Of a stretch of 64,000 nt of DNA, positions 43,424 to 50,181 are shown piece by piece. The notes under the pieces were generated by a model. That model had not been told where the DNA came from. It did not search any database and saw only the letters and a list, made by a program, of their open reading frames with translations. Origin of the DNA: Humibacter albus DSM 18994. GTDB taxonomy: Bacteria; Actinomycetota; Actinomycetes; Actinomycetales; Microbacteriaceae. The DNA lies in assembly GCF_000421825.1 (NCBI RefSeq), contig NZ_ATXT01000017.1, positions 124,001 through 188,000 of the forward strand, given 5' to 3'. A program made the position numbers and the translations under genes. Numbering within the stretch: position 1 is the first letter of the stretch; every line of letters begins with the position of its first letter.

Positions 43424-45415
43424 GTGATCCTCGGCGTCGACTGGCGGCGGTGGCGGGAGTGGCCAGGGCGCATCGCCCATCTGTGGCGCACGTCGCTGCA
43501 GTTCCGCACCGTGCTCATCACCGTCGCGCTGACGCTGCTGGCGGTGCTCGCCGCGGGCTTCATCGTGTCGTTCATCGTGGGGAACGGCCTCTACCAGGCG
43601 CGTCTCGATCAGGCCTACCGCGACTCCGCGCGCGCGACGACGGATGCGCAGAAGAAGCTGGATGCCTCCGACGCGACCGATCCCGAAGCCATCGACAACC
43701 TCTTCCTTCAGGTCTTCGGCGACGTGAAGAACTCCTCGGCCACCGGCCTGGTGGCCTCGTTCCGCGTTCCGGGGCAGGGGATCGATGCCGCAGCGCCGGT
43801 AGGCGTGTCGACGTTCGGATCCGGCAAGTCGGTGATCACGAAGAGCCTGCGCAAGGCGGTGCAGGCATCCCCGCGCGCCGTGTTCGCGCAGTCGGTGGCG
43901 CTGCCGAACAACGACGGCAGCACGCGTCCCGGCATCGTGGTCGGCTCGCAGCTGCAGCTGCCGACGGCGGGCAGCTACGAGCTGTACATCGGGTACGACC
44001 TCTCCGACTCCGAAGAGACGCTGCTGTTCGTGCAGCGCACACTGCTCGTGGTCGGACTCGTGCTCGTGCTGTTGATCGCCGCGATCACCTATCTCGTGGT
44101 GCGCCTGGTGGTCACGCCGATCCGGCTCGCGGCCGAGACCAGTCGACGGCTCGCCGACGGTGATCTCGAGGTGCGCATGCCGCTGGCCAACGAAGACGCG
44201 TTCGCCACGCTCGGCCGCTCGTTCAACGGCATGGCGGATGCCCTCCAGCGCCAGATCACGCAGCTCGCCACGCTCTCGAAGCTGCAGCAACGCTTCGTCA
44301 GCGACGTCTCGCACGAGCTGAGAACACCCTTGACCACCATCCGGCTCGCCGGCGATGTCATCTACGACCAGCGCGAGGACTTCCCGCCCGCCACCGCGCG
44401 CACGGCCGAGCTGTTGCACACCCAGATCGAGCGCTTCGACCTGCTGCTCTCCGATCTGCTCGAGATCAGCCGCTACGACGCCGGAAGCGTGGTGCTCGAA
44501 CCGGAGCCCACGAACCTCGTGCGACTGGCCGAAGACGCGGTGGACGACATGCGGCCGCTCGCCATCACTAACGACTCGCCCCTGCGTCTGGATGCCCCAG
44601 GCGGCTACTTCGAGGTCGAAATGGACCCGAGACGCGTGCGTCGCATTCTGCGGAACCTGCTCGGCAACGCCATCGAGCACGGCGAGGGGCGCCCGATCGT
44701 GGTCACTGTCGACAGCAACGCGACGGCGCTCGCGCTCGGCGTGCGGGACTACGGGCTCGGCATGAACGCCAACGAGGTGGAGCACGTCTTCGACAGGTTC
44801 TGGCGCGCCGACCCGTCGCGCAAGCGCACCATCGGCGGCACCGGACTCGGGCTCGCGATCTCGTTGGAAGACGCCACGGAGCACGGCGGCTGGCTGGATG
44901 TCTGGTCCAGCCCGCGAGAAGGATCGCACTTCCGCCTCACCCTGCCGCGCGTGCCGGGCCAGCCCATCGAGGCCTCGCCGCTACCGCTCACCCCCGTCGA
45001 CGCGCCGCGCGACCCCGAGGGCCATCTCATCGGGCACGAGCTGATCGGCACGCGACACGGCGACGATGGTGATGGCGACGAGGGATCCGAAGGCCGCGCG
45101 CGCCGCGGTGCCCCCAAGGGCCGCCGAGGCGGACGGAACGGCACCAGGAACGTCACGGAGAAGCACGCGAGCAAGCGTGCTGAGAAGCACGATGAGAAGC
45201 GCGCCGAGAAGCAGTCGGACAAGCACGGCGAGAAGCGCGCCGAGAAGCAGTCCGTCAAGCACGGCGAGAAGCGCGCCGAGAAGCAGTCCGACAAGCACGG
45301 CGAGAAGCGTGCCGGCGGGCGCGGCGACAAGCGCATCCAGGAACCCGGCGGCCGGAACGGCGAGAATCACGAAGGACCGGACGATGACGAGCGCGAGGGG
45401 ACGGTGAAGGCATGA
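43424..45415 (+). CDS. mtrB: Sensor histidine kinase MtrB with an unusual charged repeat tail
   Basis: Membrane kinase partner of MtrA, 663 residues. First span near residues 25-47, an extracytoplasmic sensor to about 200, second span near 205-227, then HAMP (RRLADGDLEVRMPLANEDAF), the dimerisation/phosphotransfer His in DVSHELRTPLTT near 293, N-box LLGNAIEHGEG, and G-boxes DYGLGMNANEV and GGTGLGLAISLEDA. The catalytic domain ends near 540. The remaining 119 residues are an acidic-then-basic tail containing a 12-residue tandem repeat (KHGEKRAEKQSD) with many Lys, Glu and His; this is not part of the usual family. GTG 43424 has GGAGCGC just upstream. It overlaps lpqB by 4 bp. Confidence 0.93.
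   Translation: MILGVDWRRWREWPGRIAHLWRTSLQFRTVLITVALTLLAVLAAGFIVSFIVGNGLYQARLDQAYRDSARATTDAQKKLDASDATDPEAIDNLFLQVFGDVKNSSATGLVASFRVPGQGIDAAAPVGVSTFGSGKSVITKSLRKAVQASPRAVFAQSVALPNNDGSTRPGIVVGSQLQLPTAGSYELYIGYDLSDSEETLLFVQRTLLVVGLVLVLLIAAITYLVVRLVVTPIRLAAETSRRLADGDLEVRMPLANEDAFATLGRSFNGMADALQRQITQLATLSKLQQRFVSDVSHELRTPLTTIRLAGDVIYDQREDFPPATARTAELLHTQIERFDLLLSDLLEISRYDAGSVVLEPEPTNLVRLAEDAVDDMRPLAITNDSPLRLDAPGGYFEVEMDPRRVRRILRNLLGNAIEHGEGRPIVVTVDSNATALALGVRDYGLGMNANEVEHVFDRFWRADPSRKRTIGGTGLGLAISLEDATEHGGWLDVWSSPREGSHFRLTLPRVPGQPIEASPLPLTPVDAPRDPEGHLIGHELIGTRHGDDGDGDEGSEGRARRGAPKGRRGGRNGTRNVTEKHASKRAEKHDEKRAEKQSDKHGEKRAEKQSVKHGEKRAEKQSDKHGEKRAGGRGDKRIQEPGGRNGENHEGPDDDEREGTVKA
45185..45313 (+). repeat. 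36-bp coding tandem repeat in mtrB, 3.6 units
   Basis: Codon-aligned units at 45185-45220, 45221-45256 and 45257-45292, plus a partial at 45293-45313, each encoding KH(G/D)EKRAEKQS(D/V). Near-identity of the units points to recent expansion. Confidence 0.92.
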
Positions 45416-47175
45416 AGCACGGCGGAACGTCACGGGCGGGTCGCGGGCCGACCACGCGGCGACGCGACGGGCGGTGGCGGGGGCTGCGGGCATCCATCGT
45501 CGCCGTCTCGGCTCTGGCGCTGATCGCCGGGTGCGCGCAGATTCCGACGAGCAGCGCGGTCAAAGAGGTCGGTCCGATCAGCGAGCAGGACAACGATCTC
45601 GGGCAGGTCGACTTTCTGCCCAGCGGCCCGCAGACCGGCGCGACGCAGGACGAGATCCTGAAGGGGTTCATCCAGGCCGCCGTCTCACCGCAGGGCGACT
45701 ACTCGGTCGCCCGCGACTTTCTCACGACAGGCTTCGCGACCCGCTGGAATCCGGATGCCTCGGTCACGGTCGACACGGGATCGGACCGCGACTATCGCAC
45801 GCTCGGCGCTGACCAGAAGCAGCTCACCATGACGCCCGTCGCGTTCGTGGACGCCGACGGCAGCTACCGGCGCGCGGAGACGTCGACGGCGATCGAGCAG
45901 GAGTACACCTTTGTGAAGCAGAAGGGGCAGTGGCGCATCTCCAAGGCCCCGAACGGCGTCATCATCGACAGCTCGCGCTTCACCAACGTGTTCGCGCCGC
46001 ACTCGCTCTACTTCTTCAGCCCCGACCTGGCCTACCTCGTGCCCGACGAGCGCTGGTTCCCGAACTCCCCGGCATCACTGCAGACCCGCATCGCGAAGGA
46101 ACTGGTCGGAGGACCGGCGAAGTGGCTCGACGGCGCGTACGTGACCGCGTTCCCGCAGGGATCGCAGCTCACCTCGGACTCGGTGACCGTGAGCGACGGC
46201 GTCGCCGACGTCGACCTGAACACCACGGCGGGCGCGGTGGATGCCCTCACCCTGTCGCGCATGCAACTGCAGCTCTCCGAGTCGCTCGCCTCCGTCGCGG
46301 GCATCAGCGACGTGCGCATCTCGATCGCCGGCGTGCAGCGTCCGGTGCAGACGGCCGTTGACCCGGCACCGATCCAGAACCCGAGCGTGGACAGCAACGC
46401 GCTGGTCTCGCGCAACGGCAAGTTCGGACTGCTCTCCGGCTCGAGTGTGAGCGAGATACCCGGGGTCTCGACCAAGGTCGAGGCGCTGTCGCCGCGCGCG
46501 GTGACGCTTTCGGCCGACCACCGCGCCGCTGCCGTGCTCGCTGCCGGCGCGAGCTGGCTGGTTTCCGCGGACACCGATGACCCGAAGAAGTTCGACGCGC
46601 GACACGGCGTCGTCGCGCCGACCCTCGATCCGTCGGGCTACGCGTGGAGCGGTTCCGCGGATGCCCCGACGGACCTTGTGGTTGCGGCTCCCGGCGGCAC
46701 CACGTCGACGCTGAACGCGGCCTGGCCCGACGCGCGCTCGCTGGCGGGCATCGCCATGTCTCGGGATGGCACCCGGCTGGCGGCTCTGGTGCGCACCGAT
46801 TCCGGCACCGACATCATGGTCGCCGGCGTGGTGCGCAACGCGGGCGGCAAGCCGCAGAGCGTGTCGACGCCGGTTGACCTCGGCCCGGTGTCCGCGGGCG
46901 CGGCGACGTCGCTCACCTGGCTCGACGACCTGACCGTGGCCGCGCTGTCCACAACGTCGACGGGCAACAGCTCCATCGATCTGCAGACCGTCGGCGGCGA
47001 GAGCGAGATCGAACAGGGCCCGGGTTCCGGTGCGTCGATCGGACCGGTCGGGGCGTCCCCGTACTACTGGGTGCTCACCTCAGCCGGTTCTCTTCAGTGG
47101 CCGCGCGGCACGGGATGGCAGCAGCGCATCGACGACGTGCAGCTTCTCGGCCAGCAGCTGGGCAAGCCGGACTGA
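45412..47175 (+). CDS. lpqB: Lipoprotein LpqB, MtrAB accessory protein
   Basis: Surface lipoprotein of 587 residues that works with the MtrAB system. A basic lead (MKHGGTSRAGRGPTTRRR) precedes the hydrophobic h-region and the lipobox LIAGC, with the lipidated Cys at 41. Residues 60-200 form the N-terminal domain, a GerMN-type domain follows (about 205-310, GGPAKWLDGAYVTAFP, SLASVAGISDVRISIAGV), and the rest is a beta-propeller-like region (FGLLSGSSVSEIPG, DRATRLAAL-type repeats such as SRDGTRLAALVRTDSGTDI). The start overlaps the mtrB stop (ATGA), and the operon ends at a hairpin directly after the stop. Confidence 0.94.
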   Translation: MKHGGTSRAGRGPTTRRRDGRWRGLRASIVAVSALALIAGCAQIPTSSAVKEVGPISEQDNDLGQVDFLPSGPQTGATQDEILKGFIQAAVSPQGDYSVARDFLTTGFATRWNPDASVTVDTGSDRDYRTLGADQKQLTMTPVAFVDADGSYRRAETSTAIEQEYTFVKQKGQWRISKAPNGVIIDSSRFTNVFAPHSLYFFSPDLAYLVPDERWFPNSPASLQTRIAKELVGGPAKWLDGAYVTAFPQGSQLTSDSVTVSDGVADVDLNTTAGAVDALTLSRMQLQLSESLASVAGISDVRISIAGVQRPVQTAVDPAPIQNPSVDSNALVSRNGKFGLLSGSSVSEIPGVSTKVEALSPRAVTLSADHRAAAVLAAGASWLVSADTDDPKKFDARHGVVAPTLDPSGYAWSGSADAPTDLVVAAPGGTTSTLNAAWPDARSLAGIAMSRDGTRLAALVRTDSGTDIMVAGVVRNAGGKPQSVSTPVDLGPVSAGAATSLTWLDDLTVAALSTTSTGNSSIDLQTVGGESEIEQGPGSGASIGPVGASPYYWVLTSAGSLQWPRGTGWQQRIDDVQLLGQQLGKPD

Positions 47176-47205
47176 TCCGGCAGGCCGCCACGGCGTGACC
47201 GGATC
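47174..47205 (+). terminator. Hairpin at the end of the mtrAB-lpqB operon
   Basis: GATCCGG (47174-47180) pairs with CCGGATC (47199-47205), and GCCG/CGGC forms an inner stem. It overlaps the lpqB stop codon. Bases 47206-47378 hold nothing else that I can support. Confidence 0.45.
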
Positions 47206-47349
47206 GTGGCGCGCCCAGCCGGCCGAGAGGCGAGGCAGGCCGAGGCTGTCGCGCACGCGCTCATGACCGAACGGCTACAGGCCCAACGACCCGACTACCC
47301 CGGCGGACCGGCCGAGTGGCCCAAGACCGATTGGCTTTTGGACTACACA

Positions 47350-47381
47350 CATAAGCACTTTTGGAGTACAGTAGTCTTATG
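47350..47381 (+). promoter_or_regulatory. Dyad over the start of the toxin-antitoxin operon
   Basis: CATAAG (47350-47355) and CTTATG (47376-47381) form an inverted repeat with a 20-base spacer in a locally A/T-rich patch. The right arm includes the toxin start codon ATG 47379, as expected for an autorepressor site. TTGGAC (47338-47343) is a possible -35, but no well-spaced -10 is clear. Confidence 0.45.
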
Positions 47382-47642
47382 GCGATCGAGTGGGCGAGCA
47401 CCGCTGACAAGCACGGAGTCCCGCACGAGGATGCCTTGCACGCCGTATTCAACGCGACGTGGCACGTGAGCAACTTCGAGCCGTCCCGAATCCCCGGAGG
47501 GATCGACCCGGACGGTTGGATCGGCCCCAGCCGCACGGGGGAGGAGTTGGAAGTCTTCGCCGAGCTCGGCCCAGCGCCGCGAGTGTTCATCTTCCACGTG
47601 ATGCCCGCCCGTGAGGTCACACGACAGAGTTCCGCAGAGTGA
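47379..47642 (+). CDS. BrnT-like toxin of a type II toxin-antitoxin pair
   Basis: A small 87-residue protein matching the BrnT-like pattern: WASTADKHGVPHEDALHAVF at the start (the KHGV..EDA block), a variable middle with WIGPSRTGEELEVFAEL, and a final strand with FIFHVMPAREVTR, where Arg and His residues would be catalytic in this RNase fold. It lies first in a two-gene operon with a ribbon-helix-helix protein 19 bp downstream, the toxin-first order typical of brnTA. The first ATG after a dyad is taken as the start. It sits between lpqB and comF, genes that are normally adjacent, together with an RHS remnant, so it arrived as an insertion. Confidence 0.78.
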   Translation: MAIEWASTADKHGVPHEDALHAVFNATWHVSNFEPSRIPGGIDPDGWIGPSRTGEELEVFAELGPAPRVFIFHVMPAREVTRQSSAE

Positions 47643-47661
47643 TGAACAGGAGGAAGAACCA

Positions 47662-48033
47662 ATGAGCGACAAGCACACGGCTAGCGCGCCCATCGCCGCA
47701 ACCGACGAGGAACGCGCACGGCAGGCCAGCGAATGGATGGAATCCGCCGACTTCGACATCCCCGACCACGCCAAGGTCACCCAGGGTGAAGAAGCAGCCG
47801 CATCCGGCCGCGCCGCCCTTATTGCTGCCCTCGGCAGCGAGGAAGCGGTACAGGAAGCCATCCTCGGCCGGCCCAGCCTCAGCGGCACCATCGGCACCGG
47901 ACCTTCACCCAAGCGACAGGTACGACTCCCGATCGACCTCGACCAGGCGCTCACTGAGCGCGCCGAACGCGACCACCGCAACGCCAGCGACATCATCCGA
48001 GACGCCCTCGACGCCTACCTCCGCGCCTCGTGA
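47662..48033 (+). CDS. Ribbon-helix-helix antitoxin
   Basis: Partner of the preceding toxin, 123 residues. The N-terminal 85 residues (EERARQASEWMESADFDIP, SGRAALIAALGSEEAVQEAI, a GRPSL segment) would wrap and block the toxin. The C-terminal 40 residues hold the DNA-binding strand KRQVRLPIDL followed by two helices, ALTERAERDHRNASDIIRDAL, the usual ribbon-helix-helix module for operon autoregulation. ATG 47662 has the strong site AGGAGGAAG just upstream, so the antitoxin may be translated better than the toxin. Confidence 0.82.
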   Translation: MSDKHTASAPIAATDEERARQASEWMESADFDIPDHAKVTQGEEAAASGRAALIAALGSEEAVQEAILGRPSLSGTIGTGPSPKRQVRLPIDLDQALTERAERDHRNASDIIRDALDAYLRAS

Positions 48034-48034
48034 C

Positions 48035-48217
48035 GTAGTTGTACCCGTTGGTTTCCTGCCCTGAAGGATCACGGTGCCTGAATCGGCCGATGCTGGAGTC
48101 GTAGTAGCGGGTGCCGAGTTCGGTGAGGCCGTTGGGGTGTCGGATGAGTTGCGCCCGGGTGTTCCTTGCGCGACTCGTCGTCCCCAGGTGCGCCGGTCCC
48201 GTCTGTTCTTCACTGAT
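48035..48217 (-). pseudogene. Remnant of an RHS-repeat protein (core domain fragment)
   Basis: Reading the minus strand from 48217 gives 61 codons without a stop that include GLTELGTRYYDSSIGRF followed by HRDPSGQETNGYNY. This is the conserved hyperconserved-core signature of RHS/YD-repeat toxins (xRYYDpxxGRFxxxDPxG). Upstream there is an in-frame TAG (48218-48220), and just after YNY the similarity stops where the antitoxin gene ends. No start codon or remaining RHS gene is present. It is therefore a scrap of a large polymorphic-toxin gene left by rearrangement. Confidence 0.75.
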
Positions 48218-48252
48218 CTACCGGTGCGTCGTTCCCGCCGGGCGCGTGCAGG

Positions 48253-48258
48253 CAGTCT
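48253..48258 (+). promoter_or_regulatory. Possible -10 element (CAGTCT) for comF
   Basis: CAGTCT, six bases, GTG 48265; no ribosome-binding site. Weak by sequence, but the spacing matches other leaderless genes. Confidence 0.3.
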
Positions 48259-48264
48259 CGTGGA

Positions 48265-49065
48265 GTGAGCGAATCCCGAGGCAGTGTCCCCGTCCGATCC
48301 GGCGTGTCGGCGCCGCGGCCGAGCGCCGCACTGCCGACCTGCCGCGAGGCGCTCCTCGACGCTCTGGCGATCGTCGTCCCGACAGCGTGCGCCGGGTGCG
48401 GTGAGCCCGACCGCACCGTCTGCGACGACTGTCGCCGACGGCTCCGGCCCCGGGTGCGATTCGTCGAACTGGACGGGCTGCGTGTCGCGCACGCACACGA
48501 CTACGGCGGCATCGTGCGCTCCGCGCTCGCCGCCTTCAAAGACGGCGGCCGAACGGATGCCGCGCCGCACCTCGCTCCGTCGCTGCGCGCCGCCGTCGCC
48601 GCCGCGCTGAGTCTCGCGCGTTCGGAGCAGGATGCTCCTGCTCGCGCTCCTGCTCCTGCTCGCGGTCCTGCTCCCGCTCGCGTCGATGCCGCACCGCCTC
48701 GTCCCATCCATCTCGTGACGGTGCCGTCTTCCCGGGCGGCGTTCCGGGCGCGCGGCTACGTGCCGGTCGCACTGCTCCTGAAGCGGGCCGGACTGCGTCC
48801 GGAGAAGGCCCTCGTGGCGCGGCGAACGGCGGACGATCAGGCCGGGCTCACGGCGGAACGACGGCGCGCGAACCGTGCCGGCTGGCTCGAGGCGCGCGGC
48901 GGAATGGTGGGGAAGCGGGTGCTGCTGGTGGACGACATCCTCACGACCGGATCGACGCTGCTCGAGGCCCGCAGAGCGCTGACCGCCGGCGGTGCCGACG
49001 TGGTCGCTGCCGCCGTTCTGGCGCGCACGCCGCGTCGTGTCGAGGGCGCACGGGCGCCCCTCTGA
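48265..49065 (+). CDS. comF: ComF-family phosphoribosyltransferase-like protein
   Basis: A 266-residue protein linked in other bacteria to DNA uptake or repair. An N-terminal zinc ribbon (CAGCGEPDRTVCDDC, near residues 42-57) is followed by YGGIVRSALAAFKDGGR. A low-complexity insert of Ala/Pro/Arg (near 125-145, APARAPAPARGPAPAR) is absent from most relatives. VPSSRAAFRARGY and VLLVDDILTTGSTL near residue 220 give the PRPP-binding loop. GTG 48265 is the only good start before the zinc ribbon. It is followed by hpf and secA as in other Microbacteriaceae-type genomes. Confidence 0.88.
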   Translation: MSESRGSVPVRSGVSAPRPSAALPTCREALLDALAIVVPTACAGCGEPDRTVCDDCRRRLRPRVRFVELDGLRVAHAHDYGGIVRSALAAFKDGGRTDAAPHLAPSLRAAVAAALSLARSEQDAPARAPAPARGPAPARVDAAPPRPIHLVTVPSSRAAFRARGYVPVALLLKRAGLRPEKALVARRTADDQAGLTAERRRANRAGWLEARGGMVGKRVLLVDDILTTGSTLLEARRALTAGGADVVAAAVLARTPRRVEGARAPL

Positions 49066-49140
49066 AGCGTTGGTCGTGCGACCGAAGTGTTCGGGTGACA
49101 GCACTCGGAAGGCTCACCGTCGACACCCGGCATGAGGCTG

Positions 49141-49169
49141 GTGACAATGCCGTCGTACCGGTCTACGGT
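49141..49169 (+). promoter_or_regulatory. Possible promoter for hpf
   Basis: GTGACA (49141-49146), 17-bp spacer, TACGGT (49164-49169), leaving a leader of about 65 bases before ATG 49240. Confidence 0.45.
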
Positions 49170-49239
49170 AGGGAAAAAGGTGCCGGAGAAGTCACCTCTT
49201 CCGTCGGGTGACAACCGGTATCGGAAGCAGGAGGTTGCC

Positions 49240-49941
49240 ATGGAAATCAACATCTTCGGACTCGGCGTGGGCATCACCGATCGCTTTCGGGAATATGCGA
49301 CGGAGAAGGCCGCCAAGATCGCTTCGCTCGCGGAGCGAGCTCTCTCGCTGGAGATCAAGGTCTCCCGCCACAACGAGAAGTCCGGAGGTTCCAGCGGCGA
49401 CGACCGCGTGGAGTTGACCCTCATCGGGCCCGGGCCCGTGGTGCGGGCCGAGGCGACCGCCGCCGACAAGTACGCGGCGTTCGACCTGGCGATCGGGCGA
49501 TTGCTCGAACGTGTGCGGCGTGCCAAGGATCGCCGCAAGATTCATCGCGGCCAGCATCGACCGCCCTCGGTGCGCGAGGCGTCAACGGTCGGCCTCGGCC
49601 GAGTGGATGTCACGCCCGCCCCGGTCGCGGTGCTCGAACAGGTGCGCACGGGCGCCGTCCCGGTCGTGGCCGACCAGGAGAGCGCCGAGGAGGCCGAGGA
49701 ATACTGCCCCGTGGTCATCCGCAAGAAGGTGTTCGCCTCTGTGCCGATGAGCGTGGACGATGCGCTCTATTACATGGAGCTGGTCGGGCACGACTTCTAT
49801 CTGTTCATCGACGAGGAGTCGAACCGGCCGTCCGTGGTCTACCGGCGCAAGGGCTGGGACTACGGGGTGATCGCTCTCGATGAGAACGCAGAAGAGCTGC
49901 AGGAGGTGGCGACGGCCTCGCGCAAGCTCGGCCGCGGCTGA
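49240..49941 (+). CDS. hpf: Ribosome hibernation-promoting factor, long form
   Basis: Binds the 30S decoding region and pairs 70S ribosomes in stationary phase. The 233 residues are of the long type: the S30AE domain (1-105, MEINIFGLGVGITDRFREYATEKAAKI, with DKYAAFDLAIGRL), a basic linker, and the C-terminal dimerisation domain (from about 165, PVVIRKKVFASVPMSVDDALYYMELVGHDFYLF then VVYRRKGWDYGVI). ATG 49240 is preceded by AGGAGG at good distance. It is monocistronic between comF and secA, with a 13-bp stem terminator. Confidence 0.94.
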   Translation: MEINIFGLGVGITDRFREYATEKAAKIASLAERALSLEIKVSRHNEKSGGSSGDDRVELTLIGPGPVVRAEATAADKYAAFDLAIGRLLERVRRAKDRRKIHRGQHRPPSVREASTVGLGRVDVTPAPVAVLEQVRTGAVPVVADQESAEEAEEYCPVVIRKKVFASVPMSVDDALYYMELVGHDFYLFIDEESNRPSVVYRRKGWDYGVIALDENAEELQEVATASRKLGRG

Positions 49942-49994
49942 GCGGCGACGTCTGCCGGCCCGCTGATCGCCCGGCCGGCCGGCGGAGGGACGTC

Positions 49995-50028
49995 CGGCGC
50001 CGGGAGCACATCGTCGCTCCCGGCGCCG
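49995..50028 (+). terminator. Terminator after hpf
   Basis: CGGCGCCGGGAGC (49995-50007), 8-base loop, GCTCCCGGCGCCG (50016-50028): a perfect 13-bp stem in the 240-bp hpf-secA gap. Confidence 0.75.
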
Positions 50029-50181
50029 TTGTGCTCGCCCAGGGCACGCACAGCCGGTGTCCGGTGATCGTCAGGTCACAGCCCGGTAACATGGGAGCCG
50101 TCGTCGATCCCGAGAGGCGACCCGTCCGTCCGGACGACGGATGCCTGCGGGCATCCCCCACGAAACACTTGGAGTGCATCA

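Noticed and set aside
47206-47469. Small open frame before the toxin gene
   Set aside because: It runs out of frame through the toxin gene, has no ribosome-binding site and no recognisable domain.
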